A stretch of DNA of 48,647 nucleotides, from positions 1-48,647 of the forward strand of contig JAPLDT010000035.1 in the NCBI GenBank assembly GCA_026391315.1. The letters are read 5' to 3'. This document shows positions 1-8,368 of this stretch, piece by piece; the first letter of the stretch is position 1; the number at the start of each line of letters is the position of its first letter. Origin of the DNA: Bacteroidia bacterium. GTDB taxonomy: Bacteria; Bacteroidota; Bacteroidia; Bacteroidales; Prolixibacteraceae. Under the pieces are notes generated by a model. It made no database searches. It was not told the origin of the DNA and saw only the letters and a program-made list of their open reading frames with translations. A program made the position numbers and the translations under genes.

Positions 1-1156
1 GATCATCAAGGACGAACTGGCTGAAATCAAAGCTTTATACGGAGACGAGAGGCGTACAGAAATCGTATACGCATCTGAAGAGTTCAATCCGGAGGATTTC
101 TACGCCGATGAGGATATGGTGATCACTATCTCTCACATGGGATACATCAAACGTACACCTCTGACGGAGTTCAGGACCCAATCAAGGGGAGGAATCGGTT
201 CAAAAGGCTCAAGTACCCGGGATGAGGATTTTCTTGAACACATGTTTATTGCCACCATGCACAATACCCTTCTGTTGTTTACTGAGAAGGGGAAATGTTT
301 CTGGTTGAAGGTATACGAAATACCTGAAGGAACTAAAGTTTCCAAAGGAAGGGCCATCCAGAATCTGATTAGTATTGAGCCGGAGGACCAGGTTAGGGCT
401 TACATTAATGTTAAATCACTGAAGGATGAGGAGTACATCAACAACAACTTCATCATACTATGTACCAAAAAGGGCACCATCAAAAAGACCTCTCTTGAAG
501 CCTATTCAAGACCACGTCAAAATGGTGTCAATGCCATAACAATCAGGGAGAACGATCAACTTTTGGAAGCCAGGTTAACAAATGGCGAAAATGAGATGAT
601 GCTGGCAGTTAAATCCGGCAAAGCCATTAGATTCCACGAAAGTCATGCCCGCGCAATTGGCCGGACAGCTTCAGGAGTAAGAGGCATCACATTGGGAAGT
701 GAAAACGATGAGTTGGTTGGAATGGTTTGTGTAGTCAACGAAGAAGATGATATTCTGGTTGTTTCCGAACATGGATATGGCAAGAGATCCAAGATTGGTG
801 ATTACCGGGTGACCAACCGGGGTGGGAAAGGAGTGAAAACAATCAATGTCACGGAAAAGACTGGTGCCCTTGTTTCTATCAAAAATGTAACCGATGGAGA
901 CGATCTGATGATCATCACAGAAGCTGGTGTAACTATCAGGCTCCCCGTTGGAACAATCAGAATGACAGGAAGAGCCGCTCAGGGTGTAAAATTGATCAAC
1001 CTTAGGGAAGACGATTCAATAGCTTCTGTTGCCAGAGTGGAAATCACAGAGATAGAGGAAGTTGAAACTGAAATAGAGGATGTTGAAAACGATGCAATTC
1101 CAGATTCAGAAGACATTGAAAATGAAGATAATAAGAGTGATGATAATCTCATTTAG
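1..1156 (+). CDS. gyrA: DNA gyrase subunit A, C-terminal part (5' end outside window)
   Basis: The reading frame is already open at base 2 and runs to a TAG, so this is the 3' end of a longer gene and the first ATG in the window is not the start. The visible 384 residues are the C-terminal beta-pinwheel that wraps DNA in gyrase. Blade-like repeats such as GYIKRTPL, GTIKKTSL, GKAIRFHE, GYGKRSKIGDY and GVTIRLPV recur about every 50 residues. The GyrA-box region reads QSRGGIGSKG instead of the classical QRRGGKG, with an insertion typical of divergent boxes. The protein ends in a very acidic tail of about 40 residues. GyrA with GyrB introduces negative supercoils. ParC also has such blades, but the box and the acidic tail favour GyrA. 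A TPR gene follows after 28 bp, probably co-transcribed. Confidence 0.93.
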   Translation, partial: IIKDELAEIKALYGDERRTEIVYASEEFNPEDFYADEDMVITISHMGYIKRTPLTEFRTQSRGGIGSKGSSTRDEDFLEHMFIATMHNTLLLFTEKGKCFWLKVYEIPEGTKVSKGRAIQNLISIEPEDQVRAYINVKSLKDEEYINNNFIILCTKKGTIKKTSLEAYSRPRQNGVNAITIRENDQLLEARLTNGENEMMLAVKSGKAIRFHESHARAIGRTASGVRGITLGSENDELVGMVCVVNEEDDILVVSEHGYGKRSKIGDYRVTNRGGKGVKTINVTEKTGALVSIKNVTDGDDLMIITEAGVTIRLPVGTIRMTGRAAQGVKLINLREDDSIASVARVEITEIEEVETEIEDVENDAIPDSEDIENEDNKSDDNLI

Positions 1157-1184
1157 TAATAATTAAAATCAAAAATTGTCAGTA

Positions 1185-2342
1185 ATGAAAAAAATTCTTT
1201 TAGTAGTGATCCTGCTCTCAGTGAACGGTTTTTTGTTCGCTCAAAAAGGAAAAGTTAGCAGTGCCTTGTCATACAAAGAGAGTGGTAAGTTAGACAAAGC
1301 ATGGGAGGCAATCCAGGAAGCAATCAATCCGGCTAACCCGAAATCAGAAAAATCAATCAACTGGCCAGACACCTGGGAAGCAAGAGGGGAAATTCTTGAA
1401 GCTATCTCCAAATCAAAGGATGAAAACTATAAAAAACTAGTTGAAAATCCACTTGAAGAAGCCTACAAATCATTTATGAAAGCAATTGAACTAGACCCGA
1501 AGGGTGGAAGTCCAGCTTTGAAAATTAAATTGCTAAGTAGCTTTATTCCAACACTTTCAAATGCTGCTATTGAAGCGTTTCAGGCTCAAAAGTATGAAGC
1601 CTCCAGTGATTTATTTGAGAAGGTGTTAAATATTGAAGCTGCGCCTCTTTTTAAAACAGACAACACCATTGATACAGCTATCATGTACAATACTGGTCTT
1701 GCAGCAATGAATGCCAAACAATTCGATAAGGCGATTAAATACTTTGGCCTTACAGCAAAGCACGGATACAATCCGGGTTCTTCTTATTCCCAGATTATCA
1801 GCGCCTACCAGCAAAAGGGTGATACATTGTCCTCCGTGAATATCATGAAAGAGGCTTTCAATAAATATCCTGAAGATCAAAGTATTCTGGTACAATTAAT
1901 TAACTATTATATTACTACCGGGAAAACAGAAGAGGCCATCGGTTATCTTGACAAAGCGATTGCGAAAGAAAAGGACAACCCATCATTCTATCTGGCAAAA
2001 GGTATTGCTTTAGACAAATTGGGAAGACAAGATGATGCGGTTAAGGAATACGAACTGGCAATCAAGGTAAAAGCTGATTATGCTGATGCATATTACAATA
2101 TTGGCGTAATCTATTTCAACCGTGGCGTAAAACAGTTTGAAGTTGCCAATGCTATACCAACCAACGAACAGGCAAAATTTGAAGCAGAAAAGAAAAAATC
2201 AGATGACGAATTTGCCAAAGCTGTTCCATACCTGGAGAAAGCGGTTGAATACAATCCAAAAGATACTTACATCAAAGATCAGCTTAAAAACTTATACTAT
2301 CGTTTGAAGATGATGGATAAGTTCGAAAAGATGAATAAATAG
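1185..2342 (+). CDS. TPR-repeat exported protein
   Basis: This 385-residue protein starts with a clear signal peptide (MKKILLVVILLSVNGFLFAQ). At least five tetratricopeptide-type helical repeats follow, for example GKTEEAIGYLDKAIAKEKDN and GRQDDAVKEYELAIKVKADY at about residues 245-305. The start at ATG 1185 is preferred over the in-frame TTG three codons earlier because the signal peptide then begins directly with MKK. TPR proteins are protein-interaction scaffolds; a periplasmic or outer-membrane-facing role is inferred and no partner is visible. It lies 28 bp behind gyrA and ends just before a terminator hairpin, so the pair probably forms a transcription unit. Confidence 0.85.
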   Translation: MKKILLVVILLSVNGFLFAQKGKVSSALSYKESGKLDKAWEAIQEAINPANPKSEKSINWPDTWEARGEILEAISKSKDENYKKLVENPLEEAYKSFMKAIELDPKGGSPALKIKLLSSFIPTLSNAAIEAFQAQKYEASSDLFEKVLNIEAAPLFKTDNTIDTAIMYNTGLAAMNAKQFDKAIKYFGLTAKHGYNPGSSYSQIISAYQQKGDTLSSVNIMKEAFNKYPEDQSILVQLINYYITTGKTEEAIGYLDKAIAKEKDNPSFYLAKGIALDKLGRQDDAVKEYELAIKVKADYADAYYNIGVIYFNRGVKQFEVANAIPTNEQAKFEAEKKKSDDEFAKAVPYLEKAVEYNPKDTYIKDQLKNLYYRLKMMDKFEKMNK

Positions 2343-2349
2343 TAAAAGG

Positions 2350-2375
2350 AAAGGAGTCAAAAATTGGCTCTTTTT
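2350..2375 (+). terminator. Rho-independent terminator after gyrA-TPR
   Basis: A 9-bp stem with two wobble pairs (AAAGGAGTC with GGCTCTTTT, loop AAAAATT) runs into five T residues. It starts seven bases after the TPR stop codon. Confidence 0.65.
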
Positions 2376-2427
2376 CTGCCCTTTCTTTACTTAACATAAT
2401 ATTAATTATAAGACAAGATAGAATAAG

Positions 2428-2540
2428 TGACTAAAGTGCTTTAGAGTGACTAAAGTGCCTAAAGTGCTTAATTTTGAATGGGTTGCAACTTTATCATTCC
2501 ATTAACTTTAGGCATTTTAGTGCACTTTAGGCACTCTAGA
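2428..2540. repeat. Imperfect tandem and inverted intergenic repeat (GTGACTAAAGTGC type)
   Basis: Short units of the form gTGaCTAAAGTGC and TGCCTAAAGTGC repeat at 2428-2469. Their reverse complement (ACTTTAGGCA, GCACTTTAGGCACT) recurs at 2504-2535, so the two arms can fold on each other around a 34-bp centre. It lies between the gyrA-TPR terminator and the 3' end of mgsA and may act as a bidirectional transcription end or a REP-like element. Confidence 0.6.
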
Positions 2541-2550
2541 GAACTTGCTT

Positions 2551-3027
2551 TTACAAACTGCGATAAGTATAATCTGAATAATCAACTACGAGCGGAATAT
2601 ATTCCTGATGAAAAAGCGGTGAAGAAATTATAAAATCTGCTGTAGAACGGTTTGATGCAGTTGGAATATTGTACATGACTGCAATTCTCAACAACGCCTT
2701 TACATCGACATCGTGCGGCTGAGGTTGCATAGGATCCCAAAAGAAAAACAACAAATCAACATTGCCTTCGCAGATCATTGCGCCAAGCTGTTGGTCACCG
2801 CCGAGCGGACCAGATTTTAATCTAAATATTTCGGGCGGAACTGCGTCGTTTTCCTTGCATTTCTGCCGAATCGTTTCATCTACGAGCCTTCCGGTAGTTC
2901 CCGTACAGATCATGCTGTGTTGCGCCAACTCTTTCCAGTTATAGCTAACCCATTCAACCATATCTTGTTTACGGTTATCATGCGCTACAATGGCAATTTT
3001 TTTCTTTGATTTCATTTGATGTTTCAT
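2551..3027 (-). CDS. mgsA: Methylglyoxal synthase
   Basis: MgsA converts dihydroxyacetone phosphate to methylglyoxal and phosphate, a cytosolic bypass of lower glycolysis used when phosphate is scarce or sugar phosphate accumulates. The 158-residue sequence carries the family hallmarks in order: IAIVAHDNRK near the N-terminus, the phosphate-binding CTGTTGRLVDE, the catalytic-Asp segment SGPLGGDQQLGAMI, WDPMQPQPHDVDVKALLR and the NIPTASNRSTADF block. Length matches the family. The start at MKHQMKSKKK is used; MKSKKK four codons later is an alternative. The upstream leader is made of two tandem copies of the 85-bp palindromic element described separately, ending only a few bases before the ATG. 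Confidence 0.95.
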   Translation of the reverse strand: MKHQMKSKKKIAIVAHDNRKQDMVEWVSYNWKELAQHSMICTGTTGRLVDETIRQKCKENDAVPPEIFRLKSGPLGGDQQLGAMICEGNVDLLFFFWDPMQPQPHDVDVKALLRIAVMYNIPTASNRSTADFIISSPLFHQEYIPLVVDYSDYTYRSL

Positions 3028-3030
3028 GTG

Positions 3031-3115
3031 TATATAATTTGTTTTTTAATTGCCACATGGAATACCCACATATTCATTTTCGGTTGGTGTGATATTTGTC
3101 TCATGGGTATTTCAT
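3031..3115 (+). repeat. 85-bp palindromic leader element, copy A
   Basis: Inverted arms ATGGAATACCCA (3057-3068) and TGGGTATTTCAT (3104-3115) can form a 12-bp stem with one G-T wobble. The loop contains the invariant core TCATTTTCGGTTGGTGTG. The element begins TATATAATTTGTTTTTTAAT. It lies three bases upstream of the mgsA start codon, in the mgsA 5' leader (antisense relative to the orientation given). Confidence 0.85.
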
Positions 3116-3118
3116 TTG

Positions 3119-3203
3119 TTTATATTTTGTTTTTTAATTGTCAAATGGAATAGCCACTTAATCATTTTCGGTTGGTGTGAACATTTCCTCATGGCTATTT
3201 CAT
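3119..3203 (+). repeat. 85-bp palindromic leader element, copy B (compensatory change)
   Basis: This tandem neighbour of copy A shares the loop core TCATTTTCGGTTGGTGTG. Its arms read ATGGAATAGCCA (3145-3156) and TGGCTATTTCAT (3192-3203). Compared with copy A, one C-G pair of the stem became G-C by changes on both arms, so pairing is kept. Confidence 0.85.
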
Positions 3204-3258
3204 ACGTATATAATATGTATTGTAATTCTACAAAAACAATGTATTGGAAATGATTATG

Positions 3259-4143
3259 TTAAAAATAATCCTCGAAATAGCTCCTGATTAACTGCAGATA
3301 GTTTTTCTTGTATCCAAAATAGTCTTTGTCAATGGAGATATTGTCATATTTCTCAAAATCATTTGTTCGAATGATCGAATCAATGAGCTCCGTGTATTCA
3401 TTGGTTTTGTGGTAACTTTTCATCAGCTTCACCAAATCGAAAGAAGTGCCCCTCTCCCATCGTTTCTTTCTGAATTTTTCATACGATGGTAATTTTGCAG
3501 TAAAGAAAAAATAGTGTTCAACAGACTGTAAAACATCCACATAGCTACGAACGAAGACTTCAGTTTTCAGTTCCGGATTTACAAACTTCATGCGTGGTTC
3601 ATCCGTTGAAAAGGACATGATCCCAAATGGATTGTGGGCCCTTGAGAAGACATTGGAAGTTCCCCAGCCGGATTCAAGAGTGGCCTGTGCCAGGATCAGA
3701 CTAACAGGCTGAGGATAGAGACGTATCTTTAAATCTTTGATCGAAACAGCATCATACTTCTCCATCATCTCCTTGAAGAACAGAAGATCATCGTGACGAA
3801 GTGGCAGCCTATTCACCATCCTGTTTTCAATGTATTCTACATGCCTCAGAAGGTCCAACAACCTATCCCGTTCTATGACAATGGCCGGAAGCATGTAATT
3901 GATAAAAACACTCTTCCTTACAACCTCCGGTATCGTATCAAAATCGAGTGTACCGTGGTATTTTACAGGAATAAGAGAGACAGGGTCCTGATTCAGAATG
4001 GATCTGCTGTTTACAACCTCAATCTCATAGGATTTAACGCGGTATTCAGGATAGATGTAATTGAATGTGGAGTTCTCGTTTACCAGAACATAAACGATCA
4101 CCAATAAAAGAACCAACAGGATTACCTTGAGTGATTTAAGCAT
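3259..4143 (-). CDS. Bax-like glucosaminidase-domain protein
   Basis: This 294-residue protein has an N-terminal membrane anchor (LKVILLVLLLVIVYVLV) followed by an extracytoplasmic domain of the Bax / GH73-type glucosaminidase family. The family cleaves beta-N-acetylglucosaminyl links of peptidoglycan. The diagnostic stretch ILAQATLESGWGTSNVFSRA contains the presumed catalytic Glu, followed by NPFGIMSF. The segment about residues 70-110 (IPEVVRKSVFINYMLPAIV) matches the N-terminal region seen in Bax proteins. It is encoded leftward upstream of mgsA but separated by the two palindromic elements. A structural or regulatory role in cell-wall turnover is inferred. Confidence 0.82.
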   Translation of the reverse strand: MLKSLKVILLVLLLVIVYVLVNENSTFNYIYPEYRVKSYEIEVVNSRSILNQDPVSLIPVKYHGTLDFDTIPEVVRKSVFINYMLPAIVIERDRLLDLLRHVEYIENRMVNRLPLRHDDLLFFKEMMEKYDAVSIKDLKIRLYPQPVSLILAQATLESGWGTSNVFSRAHNPFGIMSFSTDEPRMKFVNPELKTEVFVRSYVDVLQSVEHYFFFTAKLPSYEKFRKKRWERGTSFDLVKLMKSYHKTNEYTELIDSIIRTNDFEKYDNISIDKDYFGYKKNYLQLIRSYFEDYF

Positions 4144-4205
4144 GAAAACAGGTCAAATTTTTATTGCTTCTTCGCCACAAAGGTAGGAAATAATCACTGA
4201 ATGAT

Positions 4206-4712
4206 TCAGCTAAACTCAATTTCAAGTTGTTTGGTCCACTTCAAAATACGTTCATCTGACAGTTTGGACTGATTCTCCTGATCAAGCAACAATCCCTTTA
4301 AAATATTGTTTTTCAATGCTTTTGAGGATTCGAAAGTATATCCTTCAGGGGAAGTAAATCCAATGATCGTTGCGCCCAGCTCTTCAAAGAAATCAGCTAA
4401 AATACCCACTGCATCACAGAAATTTTCGGGGTAGTTCTTTTGGTCTCCAAGTCCAAAAACGGCAATTTTTTTACCTTTTAAAGCCAATTTACTCAAAGCT
4501 GGTAATATTTCATCCCAATAATTGGGCAGTTCGCCATCAAACCAGGTCGGAACACTTAGAATATAACTGTCATACAAAAGAAACTCTTCTCCTTTACAAC
4601 TTTCGACATTCAATTCTTCGACTTTATGATTCTTAAAGCTAGCCGCAATCTTTGAGGCAATTTTTGCTGATTTGGTTGAATTAAAACTGTAGACGATGGC
4701 AATTTTTCTCAT
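4206..4712 (-). CDS. Flavodoxin
   Basis: This 168-residue flavodoxin is a cytosolic FMN electron carrier and can replace ferredoxin under iron limitation. Visible features are the beta1/phosphate-loop region IAIVYSFNSTKSAKIA, the first FMN-stacking loop SVPTWFDGELPNYW, and the second loop FGLGDQKNYPENFCDA. Length and the extra loop fit the long-chain class. The phosphate loop lacks the usual TGxT glycine (it reads NSTKSAK), a mild deviation. The gene stands alone leftward, 62 bp from the Bax-like gene. The redox partner is not evident, but the neighbouring 2-oxoacid dehydrogenase genes fit general redox metabolism. Confidence 0.85.
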   Translation of the reverse strand: MRKIAIVYSFNSTKSAKIASKIAASFKNHKVEELNVESCKGEEFLLYDSYILSVPTWFDGELPNYWDEILPALSKLALKGKKIAVFGLGDQKNYPENFCDAVGILADFFEELGATIIGFTSPEGYTFESSKALKNNILKGLLLDQENQSKLSDERILKWTKQLEIEFS

Positions 4713-4778
4713 TGTAATAATTTCCTTTTATATCAGGTAGTATTTGAACCCACCTGCACTGTTCGATTTTCTGGACGA

Positions 4779-6842
4779 TCAATATTTTAATAGCGAAATT
4801 GCTGCTTCGTAAATCTTGTTTTCATTGGGTAAAATGGCAGTTTCAAGAATTCTGTTGAAGCCAACAGGTGTAAATTCCGAACCAACCCTGCGAATAGGTG
4901 CATCCAGATATTCGAAGGCTTCTTCGCTGACAATTGAGGCTAGTTCACCTCCAAATCCCCCAAAAACCTTGTCCTCATGAACGATTAAGACTCTACCCGT
5001 CTTCTTTGCGGAAGCAAGGATAGTTGCTTTGTCAAGCGGTATCAAGGAACGTAGATCAATTACCTCAATATCAAATCCTTCCAGCGAAATTTTCTCAGCA
5101 ACCTGAAGCGATAAATGGGTAGTATTCCCATAGGTAATCAGGGTCAAATCCTTGCCCGGCCTTCTTATCCTGGCCACACCAAATGGAACCTCGAAATCAT
5201 CGGGAACCAGTGCTGCTGCCGTAGGTGAATTGTAAAGCGCCTTGGGCTCCAAAAACAGCGTCGGGCCTTCAGATAAGAGCGATGTTCTAAGCAATCCGGC
5301 TGCGTCATCAGCAAAAGAGGGATAAACAATACGAATTCCCGGAAAACAAACCAACGAACCTTCAATAGTCTGAGAATGATAGAGTCCTCCACCGATGTAA
5401 CCTCCTGAAGCAAGGCGAATGGTAACGTTTGGTGCGAATTGACCGTTTGTTCGCCAGTATTCATGAGTCATTTCGACAAATTGCTCCATGGCTGGCCAGA
5501 AATAATCGGCAAACTCTGCCCCCTCTACCACAATCCGGATCTTCTTGTTGTACCTCGACATCCCATTTGCCGTTCCGGTAATATAATCTTCTGCAATCGG
5601 ACCATTGAAAACGCGCTGTTTTCCGAATTCCTTTTGTAAACCCTTGGAAACGTTGAATATTCCTCCCTTTTCTTTGTTTGCAATGTCCTGTCCCCAAATA
5701 AATGTATCAGGATTCCGTGTGAATTCAACCTTCAGCGTCTCATTGATCGCTTCAATCAGCTTTTTCTTGGTTCCCGGATTTTCCGCATGTGGTATTCCAT
5801 TTGGATATTTGCTGGACTCAAATGCCTGTGCATAAACGAAGTCATGAATGCTTTTGGGGTCTGGATCCGGCGAGTGGAGTGCGAACTGGTGTGCCAGCTT
5901 TACCTCCTCTTTGGCTTTTTCCTCAATGGCAATCAACTCTTCCTCACTTAGCCGTTCGTATCTTTGCAACAATCTTTTAAATTTTGCCAAAGGATCATAT
6001 TCCCTGACATAATTCAATTCGGCCTCATTTCTGTAAAGATCATGACGGTCAGAATTGGAGTGCGAATGGATTCGTATGCAATTTGCCTGGACAATGCAGG
6101 GCATTTGGTTCTGAATGACCCAACTTTTTGCCTCCTCCATGGCATTCATTGAATCAAATACATCTTTTCCATTACAGTGTATAACTCGTAAATTCTTAAA
6201 TCCCACGAAGTTATTAGCAACTTTACGATTGGCTGTCTGATCTTTTTTAGGAACAGATATACCATATCCATTGTCCTGAAAGACGAAAATAACCGGCAAT
6301 TCTTCTGTCGAAGCCCCATTGATGGCTTCATATACATAGCCTTCGCTAACAGATGACTCTCCCTGGGAACTTATTGATACACCTTTCCCTTTGTAATATT
6401 TAATTGCACGGCCAACTCCTGCAGCATGGAGGGTATGGTTTCCTGTGCTTGAGGATACGTTATGAATGTTCCATTCAGGCTTTCCAAAATGGTTTGACAT
6501 GTGACGCCCACCCGAATTGACATCGTTTGCCTTTGAAATACCGTTCAAAATGATCTCTTCGGCGGTCAATCCGGCTGATAAATTGGTAAGAAGGTCTCTG
6601 TAATAAGGAAAAAGATGATCTTTCCCCTTATCGAATATCTGCCCAATAGCCAGCTGAATGCCGTCATGACCAGCATATGGAGCATGATAAGACCACCCAA
6701 TAGCCTGTTTCAGGTAATTGGGCGCCTTTTCATCCAGCATCCTTCCAAGAACCATCAGATGGTACCATTTTTGGAGTGTTGACTTTTCTGTTTGTAAGAT
6801 TGAGAATTTTTTTGGTACAGGTAAGTCGTATAAATTGTTCAT
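4779..6842 (-). CDS. 2-oxoacid dehydrogenase E1, fused alpha-beta subunits
   Basis: This 687-residue thiamine-diphosphate enzyme carries out the oxidative decarboxylation step of a pyruvate or branched-chain 2-oxoacid dehydrogenase complex and passes the acyl group to the E2 lipoyl arm. Residues about 1-330 are the alpha part, with the ThDP region SSQGESSVSEGYVYEAINGA...FQDNGYGIS. Residues about 360-687 are the beta part (FIWGQDIANKEKGG, GPIAEDYITGTANGM, LASGGYIGGGLYHSQ, HEDKVFGGFGGELAS). Both are fused in one chain, a layout known in Bacteroidota. E2 lies 124 bp upstream on the same strand, so an operon is likely; an E3 gene is not in the window. Branched-chain substrate is the usual annotation, but substrate cannot be read from sequence alone. 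Confidence 0.9.
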   Translation of the reverse strand: MNNLYDLPVPKKFSILQTEKSTLQKWYHLMVLGRMLDEKAPNYLKQAIGWSYHAPYAGHDGIQLAIGQIFDKGKDHLFPYYRDLLTNLSAGLTAEEIILNGISKANDVNSGGRHMSNHFGKPEWNIHNVSSSTGNHTLHAAGVGRAIKYYKGKGVSISSQGESSVSEGYVYEAINGASTEELPVIFVFQDNGYGISVPKKDQTANRKVANNFVGFKNLRVIHCNGKDVFDSMNAMEEAKSWVIQNQMPCIVQANCIRIHSHSNSDRHDLYRNEAELNYVREYDPLAKFKRLLQRYERLSEEELIAIEEKAKEEVKLAHQFALHSPDPDPKSIHDFVYAQAFESSKYPNGIPHAENPGTKKKLIEAINETLKVEFTRNPDTFIWGQDIANKEKGGIFNVSKGLQKEFGKQRVFNGPIAEDYITGTANGMSRYNKKIRIVVEGAEFADYFWPAMEQFVEMTHEYWRTNGQFAPNVTIRLASGGYIGGGLYHSQTIEGSLVCFPGIRIVYPSFADDAAGLLRTSLLSEGPTLFLEPKALYNSPTAAALVPDDFEVPFGVARIRRPGKDLTLITYGNTTHLSLQVAEKISLEGFDIEVIDLRSLIPLDKATILASAKKTGRVLIVHEDKVFGGFGGELASIVSEEAFEYLDAPIRRVGSEFTPVGFNRILETAILPNENKIYEAAISLLKY

Positions 6843-6949
6843 ACGTAATAAATTGATTTGAATGGTTACTCTTTTGAAAGGCGAATAACCATAATTTTTA
6901 TCTTTCGATTATATTGGGAATGTTTTACTATAACTATCTAAATTACAAT

Positions 6950-6973
6950 AGTATAATTAATTTTAATTATACT
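6950..6973 (-). other. AT-rich hairpin spanning the E2 stop codon
   Basis: Arms AGTATAATT and AATTATACT flank a six-base AT loop, and the hairpin includes the E2 stop codon. With the E1 start 124 bp downstream it could be an RNA processing or stability element between the two cistrons. Its low GC makes it a weak stem. Confidence 0.3.
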
Positions 6974-8277
6974 GTTCGTTTAGGATCAAAACCTTCAATA
7001 AGGTCAGCAATTCTTCTCAGAAATCTACCTCCAAGCATTCCGTCTACCACCCTATGGTCATAGGAAAGCGAAAGGAAAACTTTGTGTCTCACAACAATTG
7101 CATCCCCCATTACAGTCTCAATAACCGCCGGTTTCTTTTCTATGGTTCCAATTGCCAATATAGCTACCTGGGGTTGATTGATTATGGGCGTTCCCATGGT
7201 ATTGCCGAATGAACCAAAATTGGTAATAGTAAAGGTTCCACCCTGCAGACTATCGGGTTGCAGCTTTTCGTTACGTCCTGCCTCGGCAAATTGATTGATA
7301 TCTTTGGTTAAACCAATGAGATTCTTACTGTCAGCATCTTTGACAACAGGAACCATTAAATTACCACTGTTGGTAGCCACTGCAATACCGACATTGATCC
7401 TTTTCCTCAAAATGATCCGTTCTCCGTCTACCGAACTGTTGATCATTGGATATTCAGTAATTGCCTTGGCAACTGCTTCAGTAAAGAAGGGTAAAAAAGT
7501 GAGCTTTTCTCCGTATTTTGACTGGAATTCGTCCTTATTACGATTACGCCACAGCACCATTTCAGTGGCATCTGCCTCGACAAAAGATGTAACGTGTGGC
7601 GCCGTCTGCTTTGACATTACCATATGCCTGGCAATTAGCTTCCTGACACGATCCATCTCCATAATTGTATCCTCCGCTCCAATAGAAATGGAAACCTGAG
7701 GCCGTTGAATCACACCTAAATCTTCATTTTTAGTCTCCGCAGAACCAATATTTTGCTGCGAGGGGATATTTGCAGTTTTCACACCACGCCCTTCGATGTA
7801 TTTTATCAAATCATTCTTTTGAATTCGCCCCCCAATTCCACTTCCTTCAACTCCTTCCAACTCCTCCAAAAGAATACCCTCTTTCTTAGCCATGTTTTTA
7901 ACTAGTGGAGAGTAAAATCTCGTAGTTACTAACTTTTCAAGGGGTAATTCAGACAGTTTTGCGATTGGAATATTCTCTTCCATCGTTGTAGCAAAAACTT
8001 CCGGAACAACCTTATCAGCTGGCTTTTCGCTATTTCCATCGAGGTCAATAACCATAGCAATTTTTCCGACAGCAAGAAGGTCATCAACCTTACAATTTAT
8101 TGACTTAATCGTCCCGGATACTGGAGAAGGAATTTCAGAATCGACTTTATCTGTAGCTACTTCAAATAATAGATCATCTTCACTAATGGTATCACCAATC
8201 TTCACAAAGATTTTGGTAATTGTTGCTTCCTGAATACTTTCACCCAGTTTTGGGATTAAAATCTCAAATTCCGACAT
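6967..8277 (-). CDS. 2-oxoacid dehydrogenase E2, dihydrolipoamide acyltransferase
   Basis: This 436-residue protein is the core of the E1-E2-E3 complex and transfers the acyl group from lipoamide to CoA. Domains in order: one lipoyl domain (residues 1-80) with the lipoylated lysine K44 in EVATDKVDSEIPSP; a linker; a peripheral subunit-binding domain at about 118-158 (SPLVKNMAKKEGILLEELEG, GIGGRIQKNDLIKYI); a second linker; and the catalytic domain from about 200 with the active-site motif SYDHRVVDGMLGGRFL. It precedes the fused E1 gene on the same strand. A single lipoyl domain and the sequence style fit branched-chain or generic 2-oxoacid complexes; E2 of the 2-oxoglutarate complex is a less likely alternative. 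Confidence 0.93.
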   Translation of the reverse strand: MSEFEILIPKLGESIQEATITKIFVKIGDTISEDDLLFEVATDKVDSEIPSPVSGTIKSINCKVDDLLAVGKIAMVIDLDGNSEKPADKVVPEVFATTMEENIPIAKLSELPLEKLVTTRFYSPLVKNMAKKEGILLEELEGVEGSGIGGRIQKNDLIKYIEGRGVKTANIPSQQNIGSAETKNEDLGVIQRPQVSISIGAEDTIMEMDRVRKLIARHMVMSKQTAPHVTSFVEADATEMVLWRNRNKDEFQSKYGEKLTFLPFFTEAVAKAITEYPMINSSVDGERIILRKRINVGIAVATNSGNLMVPVVKDADSKNLIGLTKDINQFAEAGRNEKLQPDSLQGGTFTITNFGSFGNTMGTPIINQPQVAILAIGTIEKKPAVIETVMGDAIVVRHKVFLSLSYDHRVVDGMLGGRFLRRIADLIEGFDPKRTV

Positions 8278-8302
8278 GTTTAATGTAATTAATTACCCTA
8301 AA

Positions 8303-8324
8303 ATGAGCATTTACATGCGCTCAT
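8303..8324 (-). terminator. Hairpin downstream of the serine hydrolase
   Basis: On the minus strand ATGAGC pairs with GCTCAT across a 10-nt loop and is followed by TTTT. It sits between the serine hydrolase stop and the E2 start and probably ends the hydrolase transcript. The T-run is short. Confidence 0.4.
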
Positions 8325-8368
8325 CGGGTTGATATACGCAAGAACAGGCAGAAGGTAACAAATTAGGT

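Noticed and set aside
3050-3253. 67-codon frame between mgsA and the Bax-like gene
   Set aside because: It is made of the two tandem palindromic elements; no protein signature and no start signal.
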